The notes beneath the pieces are model-generated. The model was not told the DNA's origin. It worked only from the letters and a program-made list of their open reading frames with translations, and ran no database searches. DNA of 5,341 nt from Chryseobacterium gleum. Lineage in GTDB: Bacteria; Bacteroidota; Bacteroidia; Flavobacteriales_D; Crocinitomicaceae. Made by a program: the position numbers and the translations under genes. Where the stretch lies: the NCBI GenBank assembly GCA_943326825.2, contig CALPUT020000201.1, forward strand, positions 1-5,341, read 5' to 3'. Of the stretch, positions 1 to 5,341 are shown one piece after another. Position 1 is the stretch's first letter. The number at the start of each line of letters is the position of its first letter.

Positions 1-2309
1 AATGTTGTTTCTCCTGATACATTATTATTGTTCGTTGCTTGCCATGTAAAGTTTGATGGAACATTAACTTGGTTGGATAAATTCCAATTTAATGATCCAT
101 TGCATGATGTTAGGGGTGTTATTTGTACTTTAGGATACACCTGTATAGTTATTGAGCAACTAGTTGAACAACTTGGATTAGAAAGAGGTTGATTCGTAAT
201 TGGGTCGAGAGGAATAATCGATAAGCTAATTGTATAAGTTTGAATTGAATTAGAGTTATTTGTTAAAATGATTGATGTCGAACTTGCACTTGGCGAAGCG
301 ACAGAATTAGAACAACCACTGCACGAAGTTGGGTTTGTAACTGACCAGCTGTAACTTACAGGAATAGCCGTTGTTCCACACAAAGGCAATGTTGAATTAC
401 TTGAAACATTAATAGTAAGAGGAGAGCAGCCAATCGAATTATTATTGACAATTGAACAAATCGGGGGTTGAATAACACATATTGTTTTTGAGTATGTACT
501 AATACCACAAGGATTCATCACATTCAAAGAAATAATATATGTACCAGCAGCAAAAAATTGAACACTTGGACTCATTGTTCCATTAGACCAAATTGATTGA
601 TCATTTGGATAACCATTATCAGAACCTAGACTTCCAGAATTGACCGACCATAGATTATTTCCAATGGAATTAGAAGGTGTAATTGTCCAAATAAAAGGTG
701 CTGTATTATCACAACTTGCTCCATTTCCAGTCGGTATAGTTAAACCAAAATCTGATGTATTATTCATCTGAATAATACCGTTAGGACAAATTGTTGATTT
801 ATCAATTGTAAATTCTGCTTTAGGGGGTAATCCAACTGAAATTAAACCTGCCGCAGAGGGTTGTGGCTGATTAGAGCAGGGATTCATTGTAATAACAGAA
901 GGTTGAAATACATTATTATAAGTTGATCCTGATATCGAAACAGAATTACCACAGGAAGATCGATTAAAAACATGAGATAAACTTTGTGGTGTATTGGGAT
1001 GAGTATATACAATTGTTGGAGATCCGTCACCCCAATCAACTGTATATGTAGTACCATTCACATTTGAAACTGGAACATTAAAAGTATAGTCAGTAGTATG
1101 AGGTGAACAACCGTTAGCTTGATTAATAAATAATGCTAAACTTGCTGGTGATGGAGAGCTTCCAACAAAAACAGGATAACTTATTATTGACGAGCATCCA
1201 ATACTTAAATTCATGGAAACTGAAATAGTATAAGATCCAGGAAGATAGGTGTGGATTTGTTGAGCAGAATAATTAGAAGATGCAATTAATTGAGATACGC
1301 CATCTCCCCAATTAATTGTTACACTTTGAATTGCTGATAAATTTGAAGGCAAGACCAAATTCACTCCTATAGGACCAGTATTTTGTTGAGGTGTCAAACA
1401 CTTGACAAGCTGAGTATTAGTAGAATTAAAAGAATTACTAGTAATATTTACACTATAGACATTCAATGATAAATTGTCCTGAACTGTACAATTTCCAATA
1501 GTAGCTGATAATGTATATGTGCCCGAATTATTATTTTTTATGTTTGAAATTGTTGGAGTATTATTTGTACTACTAAAATTTGAAGGTCCTGTCCATTGAT
1601 AATTAACACTGTAACTACCTGCACCATTAATTGATGGTGCAAAACTCACAGACTGTCCAGTACATGTGTTAATATCAGTTCCCGCATTTAAAGAAAGTCC
1701 GGAAATTACATCTATGAAAACTACATTGGAATATGAAGAGCAAATAGGATTGTTACTTGAATTTAAAGATGCTACCCTCCTATAATATGTATCTTGCGAA
1801 ATATTAGAAGGATCAAAATTTGAATTTATTGCTCCAGTTATATTATTCCAATTAATATTATCTATCGAATATTGCCATTGATATCGAATATTTATAGCAG
1901 AATTTATAAATGCATCTGTAGTACTTTGAATTAAACTTGGATCACCGTTAGAACAAATAATTTGATCTGAACCTATTACACCAGGATTTAGGTAGCTTAT
2001 TTCAATTTGGTCAGTTTTAGAACAATTTGAACCATAAGAAACATTAACACTATATATCCCTGACTGATTAATTGGAATAGTATATGAACTATTATTCGCG
2101 TTTGTAATTAAAACTCCTCCAAAACTCCAACTATAAATAACATTACTTGGAGACCCTGTAATTGTAGGATTTAAAATAATGCTAGAACCGAAACAAATTG
2201 ATGTATCTGAACCTAGATTAATAGTCACAGTATTACATTGAGATAATAAATGACTATTTATAAAAATTAAAAATAATAATAAAGTAAATGATTTAGAATG
2301 ATCTGACAT
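1..2309 (-). CDS. Large secreted PKD/Ig-like multidomain protein (N-terminal part, 3' end outside window)
   Basis: The frame is open from ATG at 2309 down to base 1 (769 whole codons), with an in-frame TGA six bases upstream; only a TTG lies between, so ATG 2309 is the start. Residues 1-23 form a Sec signal peptide (hydrophobic run FTLLLFLIFI, then SHLLS-Q), implying export. The rest is Asn/Ser/Thr-rich, with about eight beta-sandwich-like segments: roughly 28-105, 107-202 (YQWQYS at 143-148, of a kind common in Bacteroidota surface proteins), 203-286 (YQWTGP), 287-385 and 386-470 (PKD modules with WGDG at 334-337 and 426-429), 494-614, 614-730 (two Cys pairs) and 731 onward. Such proteins are usually type IX secretion cargo, often adhesins or gliding-associated, with a C-terminal sorting domain; that end is not visible, so the route is inferred. 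No catalytic domain is seen. The exact function is unknown. Confidence 0.9.
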   Translation of the reverse strand, partial: MSDHSKSFTLLLFLIFINSHLLSQCNTVTINLGSDTSICFGSSIILNPTITGSPSNVIYSWSFGGVLITNANNSSYTIPINQSGIYSVNVSYGSNCSKTDQIEISYLNPGVIGSDQIICSNGDPSLIQSTTDAFINSAINIRYQWQYSIDNINWNNITGAINSNFDPSNISQDTYYRRVASLNSSNNPICSSYSNVVFIDVISGLSLNAGTDINTCTGQSVSFAPSINGAGSYSVNYQWTGPSNFSSTNNTPTISNIKNNNSGTYTLSATIGNCTVQDNLSLNVYSVNITSNSFNSTNTQLVKCLTPQQNTGPIGVNLVLPSNLSAIQSVTINWGDGVSQLIASSNYSAQQIHTYLPGSYTISVSMNLSIGCSSIISYPVFVGSSPSPASLALFINQANGCSPHTTDYTFNVPVSNVNGTTYTVDWGDGSPTIVYTHPNTPQSLSHVFNRSSCGNSVSISGSTYNNVFQPSVITMNPCSNQPQPSAAGLISVGLPPKAEFTIDKSTICPNGIIQMNNTSDFGLTIPTGNGASCDNTAPFIWTITPSNSIGNNLWSVNSGSLGSDNGYPNDQSIWSNGTMSPSVQFFAAGTYIISLNVMNPCGISTYSKTICVIQPPICSIVNNNSIGCSPLTINVSSNSTLPLCGTTAIPVSYSWSVTNPTSCSGCSNSVASPSASSTSIILTNNSNSIQTYTISLSIIPLDPITNQPLSNPSCSTSCSITIQVYPKVQITPLTSCNGSLNWNLSNQVNVPSNFTWQATNNNNVSGETT

Positions 2310-2351
2310 CAATCATAGTGTTAAGTTAAGTAATTGGTTGGTAAATATTAT

Positions 2352-2369
2352 TTACATTACAAATGTAAT
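2352..2369. repeat. Short inverted repeat overlapping the -7 element
   Basis: TTACATT (2352-2358) and AATGTAA (2362-2368) are perfect 7-bp inverted arms around a 3-base centre. A second symmetry, ATTACA (2356-2361) and TGTAAT (2364-2369), overlaps it. The repeat covers the putative -7 box of the gene starting at 2309, so it could be an operator. In DNA this AT-rich it could also be chance. Confidence 0.4.
2360..2367 (-). promoter_or_regulatory. Bacteroidota-type -7 promoter element for the PKD-protein gene
   Basis: On the minus strand this reads TACATTTG, an exact match to the TAnnTTTG consensus of the housekeeping sigma factor in Bacteroidota. It lies about 50 bases before the ATG at 2309, giving an estimated leader of about 45 bases. 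A clear TTG -33 element is missing: only TTA-like sequence sits at the right distance, overlapping the stop codon of the upstream gene. The element lies inside an inverted repeat (2352-2369), which might bind a regulator. It suggests the PKD gene can be transcribed independently of its upstream neighbour. This is sequence match only. Confidence 0.5.
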
Positions 2370-2392
2370 AAAATAAATTATAATAAGACTTT

Positions 2393-3259
2393 TTAATTAA
2401 AATAACCAATCTTAATCTCAATAATTGAATCAGGTTCCTTTGTGTTTTCATTAAGTACATTATACTTAGTTCTTTTTGTCCAATTCCCATTTTGGTCATA
2501 ATGATATTTGTAAACATTTTTCTTAAAAATTGCTCCATCACCATTATAATCTACTTCTTCTATCACATTCCCTTTTTCATCATAAACGTAGGTAAATCTA
2601 TCAAAAAGTATATTAGAAGAATTGTAAATACTATTTTCAATCAAATTTCCATTAGCATCATACTTGTAAACAAAATGTTCATTTAATACATTTCGACTGT
2701 TATAATCATTTTCTTCAATCAGATTACCTTTATCATCATATTTATAAGTATAGCTATCATATACTATTCCATTTGAATTTAAATCTTTTTCTTCAATTGC
2801 ATTTCCATTTACATCATTTACATACTCTGATTTTCCATCTACTAAAGTATCGCTGTTATAATCCAATAACTCTGTTAAAAATCCTTTTTCGTTGTAGTTA
2901 TAGACATACTTTTCATACATTCTGCCACTTGCATTATACTTTGTTTCGTTTATTAAATGGCTATTTTTATCGTACTCAAAATTAAATTTCTCGGAAACAA
3001 CATTGTTATTTAAATAATGAATTTCTTCTAATTTATTCCCATCAATTGAATATGTTTCCAAATACTTTTTTTCCAAATTCGTTTTTACTGATTCACCTAA
3101 TTTATCTTCAGCATCATAAATTGAAATTTCTAACGTTTTTACTTTGCCTTTGAATTGTTCAAATGAAGGCTTATGTAAATTCTGTCCTTTAATTTTTGAT
3201 TGAGAATAAAGTACAGAACAAATAAAAATAAAAGTCGATAAGATTAGTGTTTTTTTCAT
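2393..3259 (-). CDS. Exported 26-residue-repeat protein (RHS/YD-like repeats), function unknown
   Basis: This complete 288-residue protein starts at ATG 3259 and ends at TAA 2393-2395. Residues 1-20 are a Sec signal peptide (Lys-Lys, then a hydrophobic core, ending VLYSQ), so the mature protein is periplasmic, surface or secreted. No lipobox Cys follows the core. Residues 21-69 are a non-repeat, Lys-rich lead-in. From residue 70 the protein is a tandem repeat with anchors at 70, 96, 122, 148, 174, 200 and 226, exactly 26 residues apart, and a last, degenerate unit at 254 after a two-residue insertion. The unit core is Y-D-x-x-G-N-L-I-E-E-x-x-Y-N followed by an aromatic-rich half. This resembles YD/RHS repeats, but there is no RHS core domain, protease site or toxin domain, and the protein is far too short for an RHS toxin. 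A beta-hairpin or solenoid fold and ligand binding are plausible inferences. Its stop lies 83 bases before the next gene on the same strand; co-transcription is possible. I do not recognise a named gene. Confidence 0.88.
   Translation of the reverse strand: MKKTLILSTFIFICSVLYSQSKIKGQNLHKPSFEQFKGKVKTLEISIYDAEDKLGESVKTNLEKKYLETYSIDGNKLEEIHYLNNNVVSEKFNFEYDKNSHLINETKYNASGRMYEKYVYNYNEKGFLTELLDYNSDTLVDGKSEYVNDVNGNAIEEKDLNSNGIVYDSYTYKYDDKGNLIEENDYNSRNVLNEHFVYKYDANGNLIENSIYNSSNILFDRFTYVYDEKGNVIEEVDYNGDGAIFKKNVYKYHYDQNGNWTKRTKYNVLNENTKEPDSIIEIKIGYFN
2459..3052 (-). repeat. Coding tandem repeat, 78-bp period (seven units plus a partial)
   Basis: This is the DNA of residues 70-267 of the repeat protein. 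Units begin at codons starting at 3052, 2974, 2896, 2818, 2740, 2662 and 2584 on the minus strand, each 78 bases apart, and a final partial unit begins at 2500 after a 6-base insertion. The units are diverged at base level but keep the protein pattern, so this is an old, selected repeat rather than a recent expansion. Confidence 0.8.
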
Positions 3260-3554
3260 AACATCTTTTTTAGTGAATAAAATTAAATATACATTTTTTT
3301 TTAATTATAAAGTATAGTTTTGATAAAAAAAAATAAAATTCAAATTGAATAAGCAATTATTTTAAAAGCTATTTTATTTTAAAGTTGAGTTATAAAATTC
3401 ATACATTTTGCACTAAATAAAGTTGAAAGTTGGTCTTTTTTTAGCAATTCAAGCAATTATCTAAATAAAATATACGGAAAATCATTTATTTCTATCAAAT
3501 ACATTCATATATTTGCATAAATATAGATTAGATAACAAATTAAACAAAATAAAT
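3260..3554. other. AT-rich divergent intergenic region, no gene seen
   Basis: These 295 bases separate the minus-strand repeat-protein gene from the plus-strand bTHX gene, so they should carry both promoters. I see no open frame with coding character and no RNA gene. On the minus side the leader ends AAAAAAGATGTT before the ATG, a weak purine-rich ribosome site, and TATATTTA (a 7 of 8 match to TAnnTTTG) lies about 35 bases before it. On the plus side a TTG at 3385-3387 followed by ACATTTTG at 3403-3410 is a weak distal promoter candidate; the better plus-strand match is at 3508-3515. A 13-base palindrome, ATTCAAATTGAAT, lies at 3338-3350. The rest is A/T runs. Confidence 0.6.
3508..3515 (+). 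promoter_or_regulatory. Bacteroidota-type -7 promoter element for the bTHX gene
   Basis: TATATTTG is an exact match to the TAnnTTTG consensus. It lies 39 bases before the ATG at 3555, predicting a leader of about 33 bases that ends in A-rich sequence (AAACAAAATAAAT), the usual Bacteroidota arrangement without Shine-Dalgarno pairing. No clear TTG -33 element lies 17-23 bases upstream. The TTG that could act as a longer start codon (3513) is inside this element, which argues against that start. Confidence 0.6.
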
Positions 3555-3743
3555 ATGGGAAGAGGAGATAAAAAATCTGCAAAAGGAAAAAGAGCAATGG
3601 GTTCATATGGTATAACTCGCCCTCGTAAAAAGACAACTTCTACAGCTCCTGTAACTGAAGTAAAAGCAGTAAAAGCAGTAAAAGAAAAAAAGGCGCCTGC
3701 TAAAAAAGCTGCTCCAAAAAAAGAAAAAGCAACTGAAGCATAA
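3555..3743 (+). CDS. 30S ribosomal protein bTHX (THX) with Lys/Ala-rich C-terminal tail
   Basis: The product is 62 residues. Residues 1-26 (MGRGDKKS..KGKR..GSYG..RPRKK) match the whole small Thx protein of bacterial 30S subunits, known from Thermus, where this short basic peptide sits in a cavity of the 16S rRNA in the head and stabilises it. Residues 27-62 are a Thr/Ala/Lys tail (KAVKAVKEKKAPAKKAAPKK) resembling histone H1-type tails. This kind of basic extension probably adds nonspecific RNA contact. ATG 3555 is chosen because the THX motif begins there; an in-frame TTG at 3513 would add 14 unrelated residues and falls in the promoter. The gene has its own promoter-like element and terminator, so it is probably monocistronic. 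The tail contains a 9-bp direct repeat (GTAAAAGCA at 3660 and 3669, then a variant at 3678) that could vary in copy number. Confidence 0.92.
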   Translation: MGRGDKKSAKGKRAMGSYGITRPRKKTTSTAPVTEVKAVKAVKEKKAPAKKAAPKKEKATEA

Positions 3744-3747
3744 TTTT

Positions 3748-3781
3748 AAAATGGCTTTCCAATTAGGAAGCCATTTTTTTT
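3748..3781 (+). terminator. Intrinsic terminator after the bTHX gene
   Basis: AAAATGGCTT (3748-3757) pairs perfectly with AAGCCATTTT (3768-3777), with CC/GG able to extend the stem past a bulged T, and a run of eight T residues covers 3774-3781. It begins four bases after the bTHX stop. Because the left arm begins with A residues, it could also terminate minus-strand transcripts to some extent. It isolates bTHX from serC. Confidence 0.88.
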
Positions 3782-3847
3782 GAATAAAAATTTAATTTTT
3801 TATCCCTTTTACCTATTAAAAATAAGCTTTAAAATAAAAATTATTGG

Positions 3848-3855
3848 CATTTTTG
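3848..3855 (+). promoter_or_regulatory. Possible -7 promoter element for serC
   Basis: CATTTTTG matches TAnnTTTG in 7 of 8 positions and lies 34 bases before the serC ATG. No TTG -33 element is visible at the right distance. A promoter is required somewhere in 3782-3889, because the bTHX terminator lies just upstream and serC begins at 3890, and this is the best candidate. I see no riboswitch or leader-peptide structure in this 108-base gap. Confidence 0.3.
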
Positions 3856-3889
3856 TAAAAGTAAATAAGCAAACAAAAAACATCAAACA

Positions 3890-4957
3890 ATGAAACACAA
3901 TTTCGGAGCAGGTCCTTGTATTTTACCTCAGGACGTTTTCAAACAAGCAGCTGATGCAGTTCTTGATTTTAACGGTTTATCAATTCTTGAAGTTTCTCAC
4001 CGTCACAAAGATTTCGTTGCCGTAATGGACGAAGCAATTGACTTAGTGAAAAAAGCATTAAATGTTCCTGCAGGATATTCAGTAGCTTATTTACAAGGTG
4101 GTGCAACTTTAGGTTTTACAATCGCTGCATTAAATATGATGCGTGATACTAAAAAAGCAGCTTATATTAATACTGGAACTTGGGCTTCAGGTGCAATTAA
4201 AGAAGCTAAAAAAGTTGGAGTTGATGTAAATGTTATCGCTTCTTCTGAAGATAAAAACTTCTCATATATTCCTAAAAACTTTGTGATTCCTAACGATGTT
4301 GATTATTTACATTTCACATCTAACAATACAATTTACGGAACTCAATATAAAGAATTCCCTAAAACAAGTTTACCATTAGTTTGCGATATGTCTTCTGATA
4401 TTTTCGCTCAAGAAATTAATGTGGGTGATTTTGATTTAATTTATGCAGGTGCACAAAAAAATCTAGGTCCAGCTGGAGCTACTTTATATATTGTAAAAGA
4501 TGACGTTTTAGGAAAATCTACTTCTCCATTTATGCCATCTTATTTGGATTTGAAACAACAAGTTGAAAAAGAATCAATGTTGAATACACCTCCTGTATTT
4601 TCTGTTTACGTAGCAATGTTAAACTTACGTAATATGATTGCAAATGGAGGAGTAAAAGCGATTGCAGCTAAAAACAACGCAAAAGCAGCTTTATTATATA
4701 GCGAAATTGATGCAAATCCATTATTCAATGGTTCTGTAGCAACTGAAGATCGTTCAAACATGAATGTTACGTTCACATTAAAAGATGATTCTAAAAATGA
4801 ATTATTCGATAAAATGTGGAAAGAAGCTGGAATCGTAGGTTTACCAGGTCACAGATCAACCGGTGGATACAGAGCGTCTATTTATAATGCATTACCAATT
4901 GAAAGTGTTCAAGTATTGGTGGATGTAATGAAAGAATTTACTAGAACAAACGGTTAA
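3890..4957 (+). CDS. serC: Phosphoserine aminotransferase (SerC)
   Basis: SerC is a cytosolic PLP enzyme that converts 3-phosphohydroxypyruvate and glutamate to O-phosphoserine and 2-oxoglutarate, the second step of serine synthesis; some homologues also serve pyridoxal phosphate synthesis. The 355-residue protein has near-normal family length and is complete. Visible family signatures are the N-terminal NFGAGPCILP (4-13), EVSHRHKDF (34-42), the PLP-phosphate loop QGGAT (69-73), the TSNNTIYGTQ segment (143-152), the cofactor Asp in CDMSSD (D166), the Schiff-base lysine in AGAQKNLGPAG (K190), and the C-terminal substrate-binding GHRSTGGYRASIYNA (320-334) with its His and Arg residues. The start follows an A-rich leader (AACATCAAACA) with no Shine-Dalgarno sequence, as is normal for the phylum. 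serA follows 91 bases later on the same strand, supporting a serine-biosynthesis operon. No key residue is missing. Confidence 0.97.
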   Translation: MKHNFGAGPCILPQDVFKQAADAVLDFNGLSILEVSHRHKDFVAVMDEAIDLVKKALNVPAGYSVAYLQGGATLGFTIAALNMMRDTKKAAYINTGTWASGAIKEAKKVGVDVNVIASSEDKNFSYIPKNFVIPNDVDYLHFTSNNTIYGTQYKEFPKTSLPLVCDMSSDIFAQEINVGDFDLIYAGAQKNLGPAGATLYIVKDDVLGKSTSPFMPSYLDLKQQVEKESMLNTPPVFSVYVAMLNLRNMIANGGVKAIAAKNNAKAALLYSEIDANPLFNGSVATEDRSNMNVTFTLKDDSKNELFDKMWKEAGIVGLPGHRSTGGYRASIYNALPIESVQVLVDVMKEFTRTNG

Positions 4958-4962
4958 GATAA

Positions 4963-5043
4963 TTTTGAATTTTGAATTTTTAATGTTGAATGTTGAATTG
5001 AATAGATTTCATTAAACATTAAACATTAAACATTAAACATTAA
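4963..5043 (+). repeat. Two arrays of 7-bp tandem repeats between serC and serA, able to form an imperfect hairpin
   Basis: The first array, 4963-4997, is five heptamers: TTTTGAA twice, TTTTTAA once, TGTTGAA twice, followed by TTGAA. The second, 5011-5038, is four perfect copies of ATTAAAC plus a partial ATTAA to 5043. In the transcript the first array can pair with the second: 4980-4987 with 5036-5043 (8 bp), 4989-4994 with 5029-5034 (6 bp) and 4996-4998 with 5025-5027 (3 bp), with a G-A mismatch once per heptamer and a loop around 4999-5024. Shifted registers seven bases apart are also possible. No T tract follows, so it does not look like an ordinary terminator. It ends six bases before the serA start and may affect serA expression or RNA stability; it may also be a slippage-prone spacer repeat. 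Confidence 0.75.
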
Positions 5044-5048
5044 TAAAG

Positions 5049-5341
5049 GTGAAAATATTAGCAAACGATGGAATTTCTGCATTGGGTCAGGAATTATTAG
5101 AAAAAGCAGGATATACTGTAATTACAGAAAAAGTAAATCAAGAAGATTTAGCAAAAGCTGTAAATGAAAATAATATTGAAATGGTTTTAGTGAGAAGTGC
5201 TACAACTGTTCGTAAAGAAGTGATCGATGCTTGTCCAAATTTAAAATTAATTGGACGTGGTGGTGTTGGTATGGATAATATCGATGTTGCTTACGCTCGT
5301 GAGAAAGGTTTGACGGTTATCAATACACCTGCATCTTCTTC
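5049..5341 (+). CDS. serA: D-3-phosphoglycerate dehydrogenase (SerA), N-terminal part, GTG start
   Basis: SerA oxidises 3-phosphoglycerate to 3-phosphohydroxypyruvate with NAD+, the first step of the serine pathway, supplying the substrate of SerC encoded just upstream. The window holds 97 codons of a protein that continues past its end. The visible part is the first half of the D-2-hydroxyacid dehydrogenase substrate-binding domain: KILANDGIS at the N-terminus, LVRSATTV (46-54) with the substrate-contacting Arg-Ser, LKLIGRGGVGMDNIDV (65-80), and VINTPASS (90-97), the family signature just before the NAD-binding Rossmann domain. The GTG at 5049 is the start because an in-frame TAA lies at 5034-5036 and no ATG lies between. 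AAAGG directly touches the GTG, too close to act as a normal Shine-Dalgarno site. The C-terminal length, and whether an ACT domain is present, cannot be seen. Confidence 0.94.
   Translation, partial: MKILANDGISALGQELLEKAGYTVITEKVNQEDLAKAVNENNIEMVLVRSATTVRKEVIDACPNLKLIGRGGVGMDNIDVAYAREKGLTVINTPASS

Noticed and set aside
2235..2240. Possible lipoprotein Cys (C25) after the signal peptide of the PKD protein
   Set aside because: The sequence before it is LLSQ; a lipobox needs a small residue (Gly, Ala or Ser) at -1, so ordinary signal-peptidase cleavage near Ser23-Gln24 is more likely.
2326..2544. Minus-strand frame of 72 codons overlapping the end of the repeat-protein gene
   Set aside because: It overlaps a well-supported gene in another frame and its product (Ile/Leu/Tyr/Asn-rich, no motif) looks like a frame shadow.
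2492..2985. Two plus-strand frames (2492-2686 and 2773-2985) antisense to the repeat protein
   Set aside because: Both are the complement of the 78-bp coding repeats; the biased composition (runs of Ile/Phe, or Leu/His/Phe) is explained by that, and neither shows a convincing start region.
2459..3052. RHS-type polymorphic toxin
   Set aside because: Only the YD-like repeat pattern is shared; there is no RHS core end motif, no C-terminal toxin domain and no adjacent immunity gene, and the protein is only 288 residues.
3782..3889. Riboswitch or attenuator leader before serC
   Set aside because: The gap is only 108 bases of low-complexity A/T sequence, with no conserved core, leader peptide or terminator-like stem.
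4963..5043. CRISPR array or intrinsic terminator in the serC-serA gap
   Set aside because: The repeats are only 7 bp with no spacers, so this is not CRISPR. The hairpin has regular mismatches, is A/T-only in most pairs and has no T tract after it, so it is not a standard terminator.

Overview
The window looks like a chromosomal segment of a member of the Bacteroidota, most likely class Flavobacteriia (Flavobacterium or a close relative). The evidence is strongly AT-rich DNA, A-rich leaders without proper Shine-Dalgarno sequences, sequences matching the Bacteroidota -7 promoter element TAnnTTTG, a bTHX ribosomal protein of Bacteroidota type, and large secreted PKD/Ig-like proteins with signal peptides ending in '..SQ'. 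I cannot fix the species from sequence alone.

Layout. Positions 1-2309, minus strand: the N-terminal 769 codons of a large exported protein built from a chain of PKD-like and Ig-like beta-sandwich domains. Its C-terminus, where a type IX secretion or gliding-associated sorting domain would be expected, lies outside the window. Positions 2393-3259, minus strand: a complete 288-residue exported protein made mostly of a strict 26-residue aromatic/Gly-Asn repeat resembling RHS/YD repeats. It lies 83 bases upstream of the PKD gene on the same strand. The gap holds a good TAnnTTTG element inside an inverted repeat, so the PKD gene probably has its own promoter. Positions 3260-3554 are a noncoding AT-rich divergent intergenic region.

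On the plus strand, positions 3555-3743 encode a 62-residue bTHX small-subunit ribosomal protein with a Lys/Ala-rich tail. It has its own promoter-like element and a strong intrinsic terminator, so it is probably a single-gene unit. Positions 3890-4957 encode serC (phosphoserine aminotransferase). Positions 5049 to the end encode the first 97 codons of a D-3-phosphoglycerate dehydrogenase (serA), starting at GTG. SerA oxidises 3-phosphoglycerate and SerC transaminates the product to O-phosphoserine, so these are the first two steps of the phosphorylated serine pathway and probably form an operon. The 91-base gap between them is unusual: it is almost entirely two families of 7-bp tandem repeats that can pair into an imperfect hairpin.

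The two halves are functionally unrelated: a surface/secreted-protein half on the minus strand and a housekeeping half on the plus strand. I see no mobile element, tRNA, rRNA, CRISPR array or defence system. The least explained items are the heptamer-repeat spacer between serC and serA and the 26-residue repeat protein.
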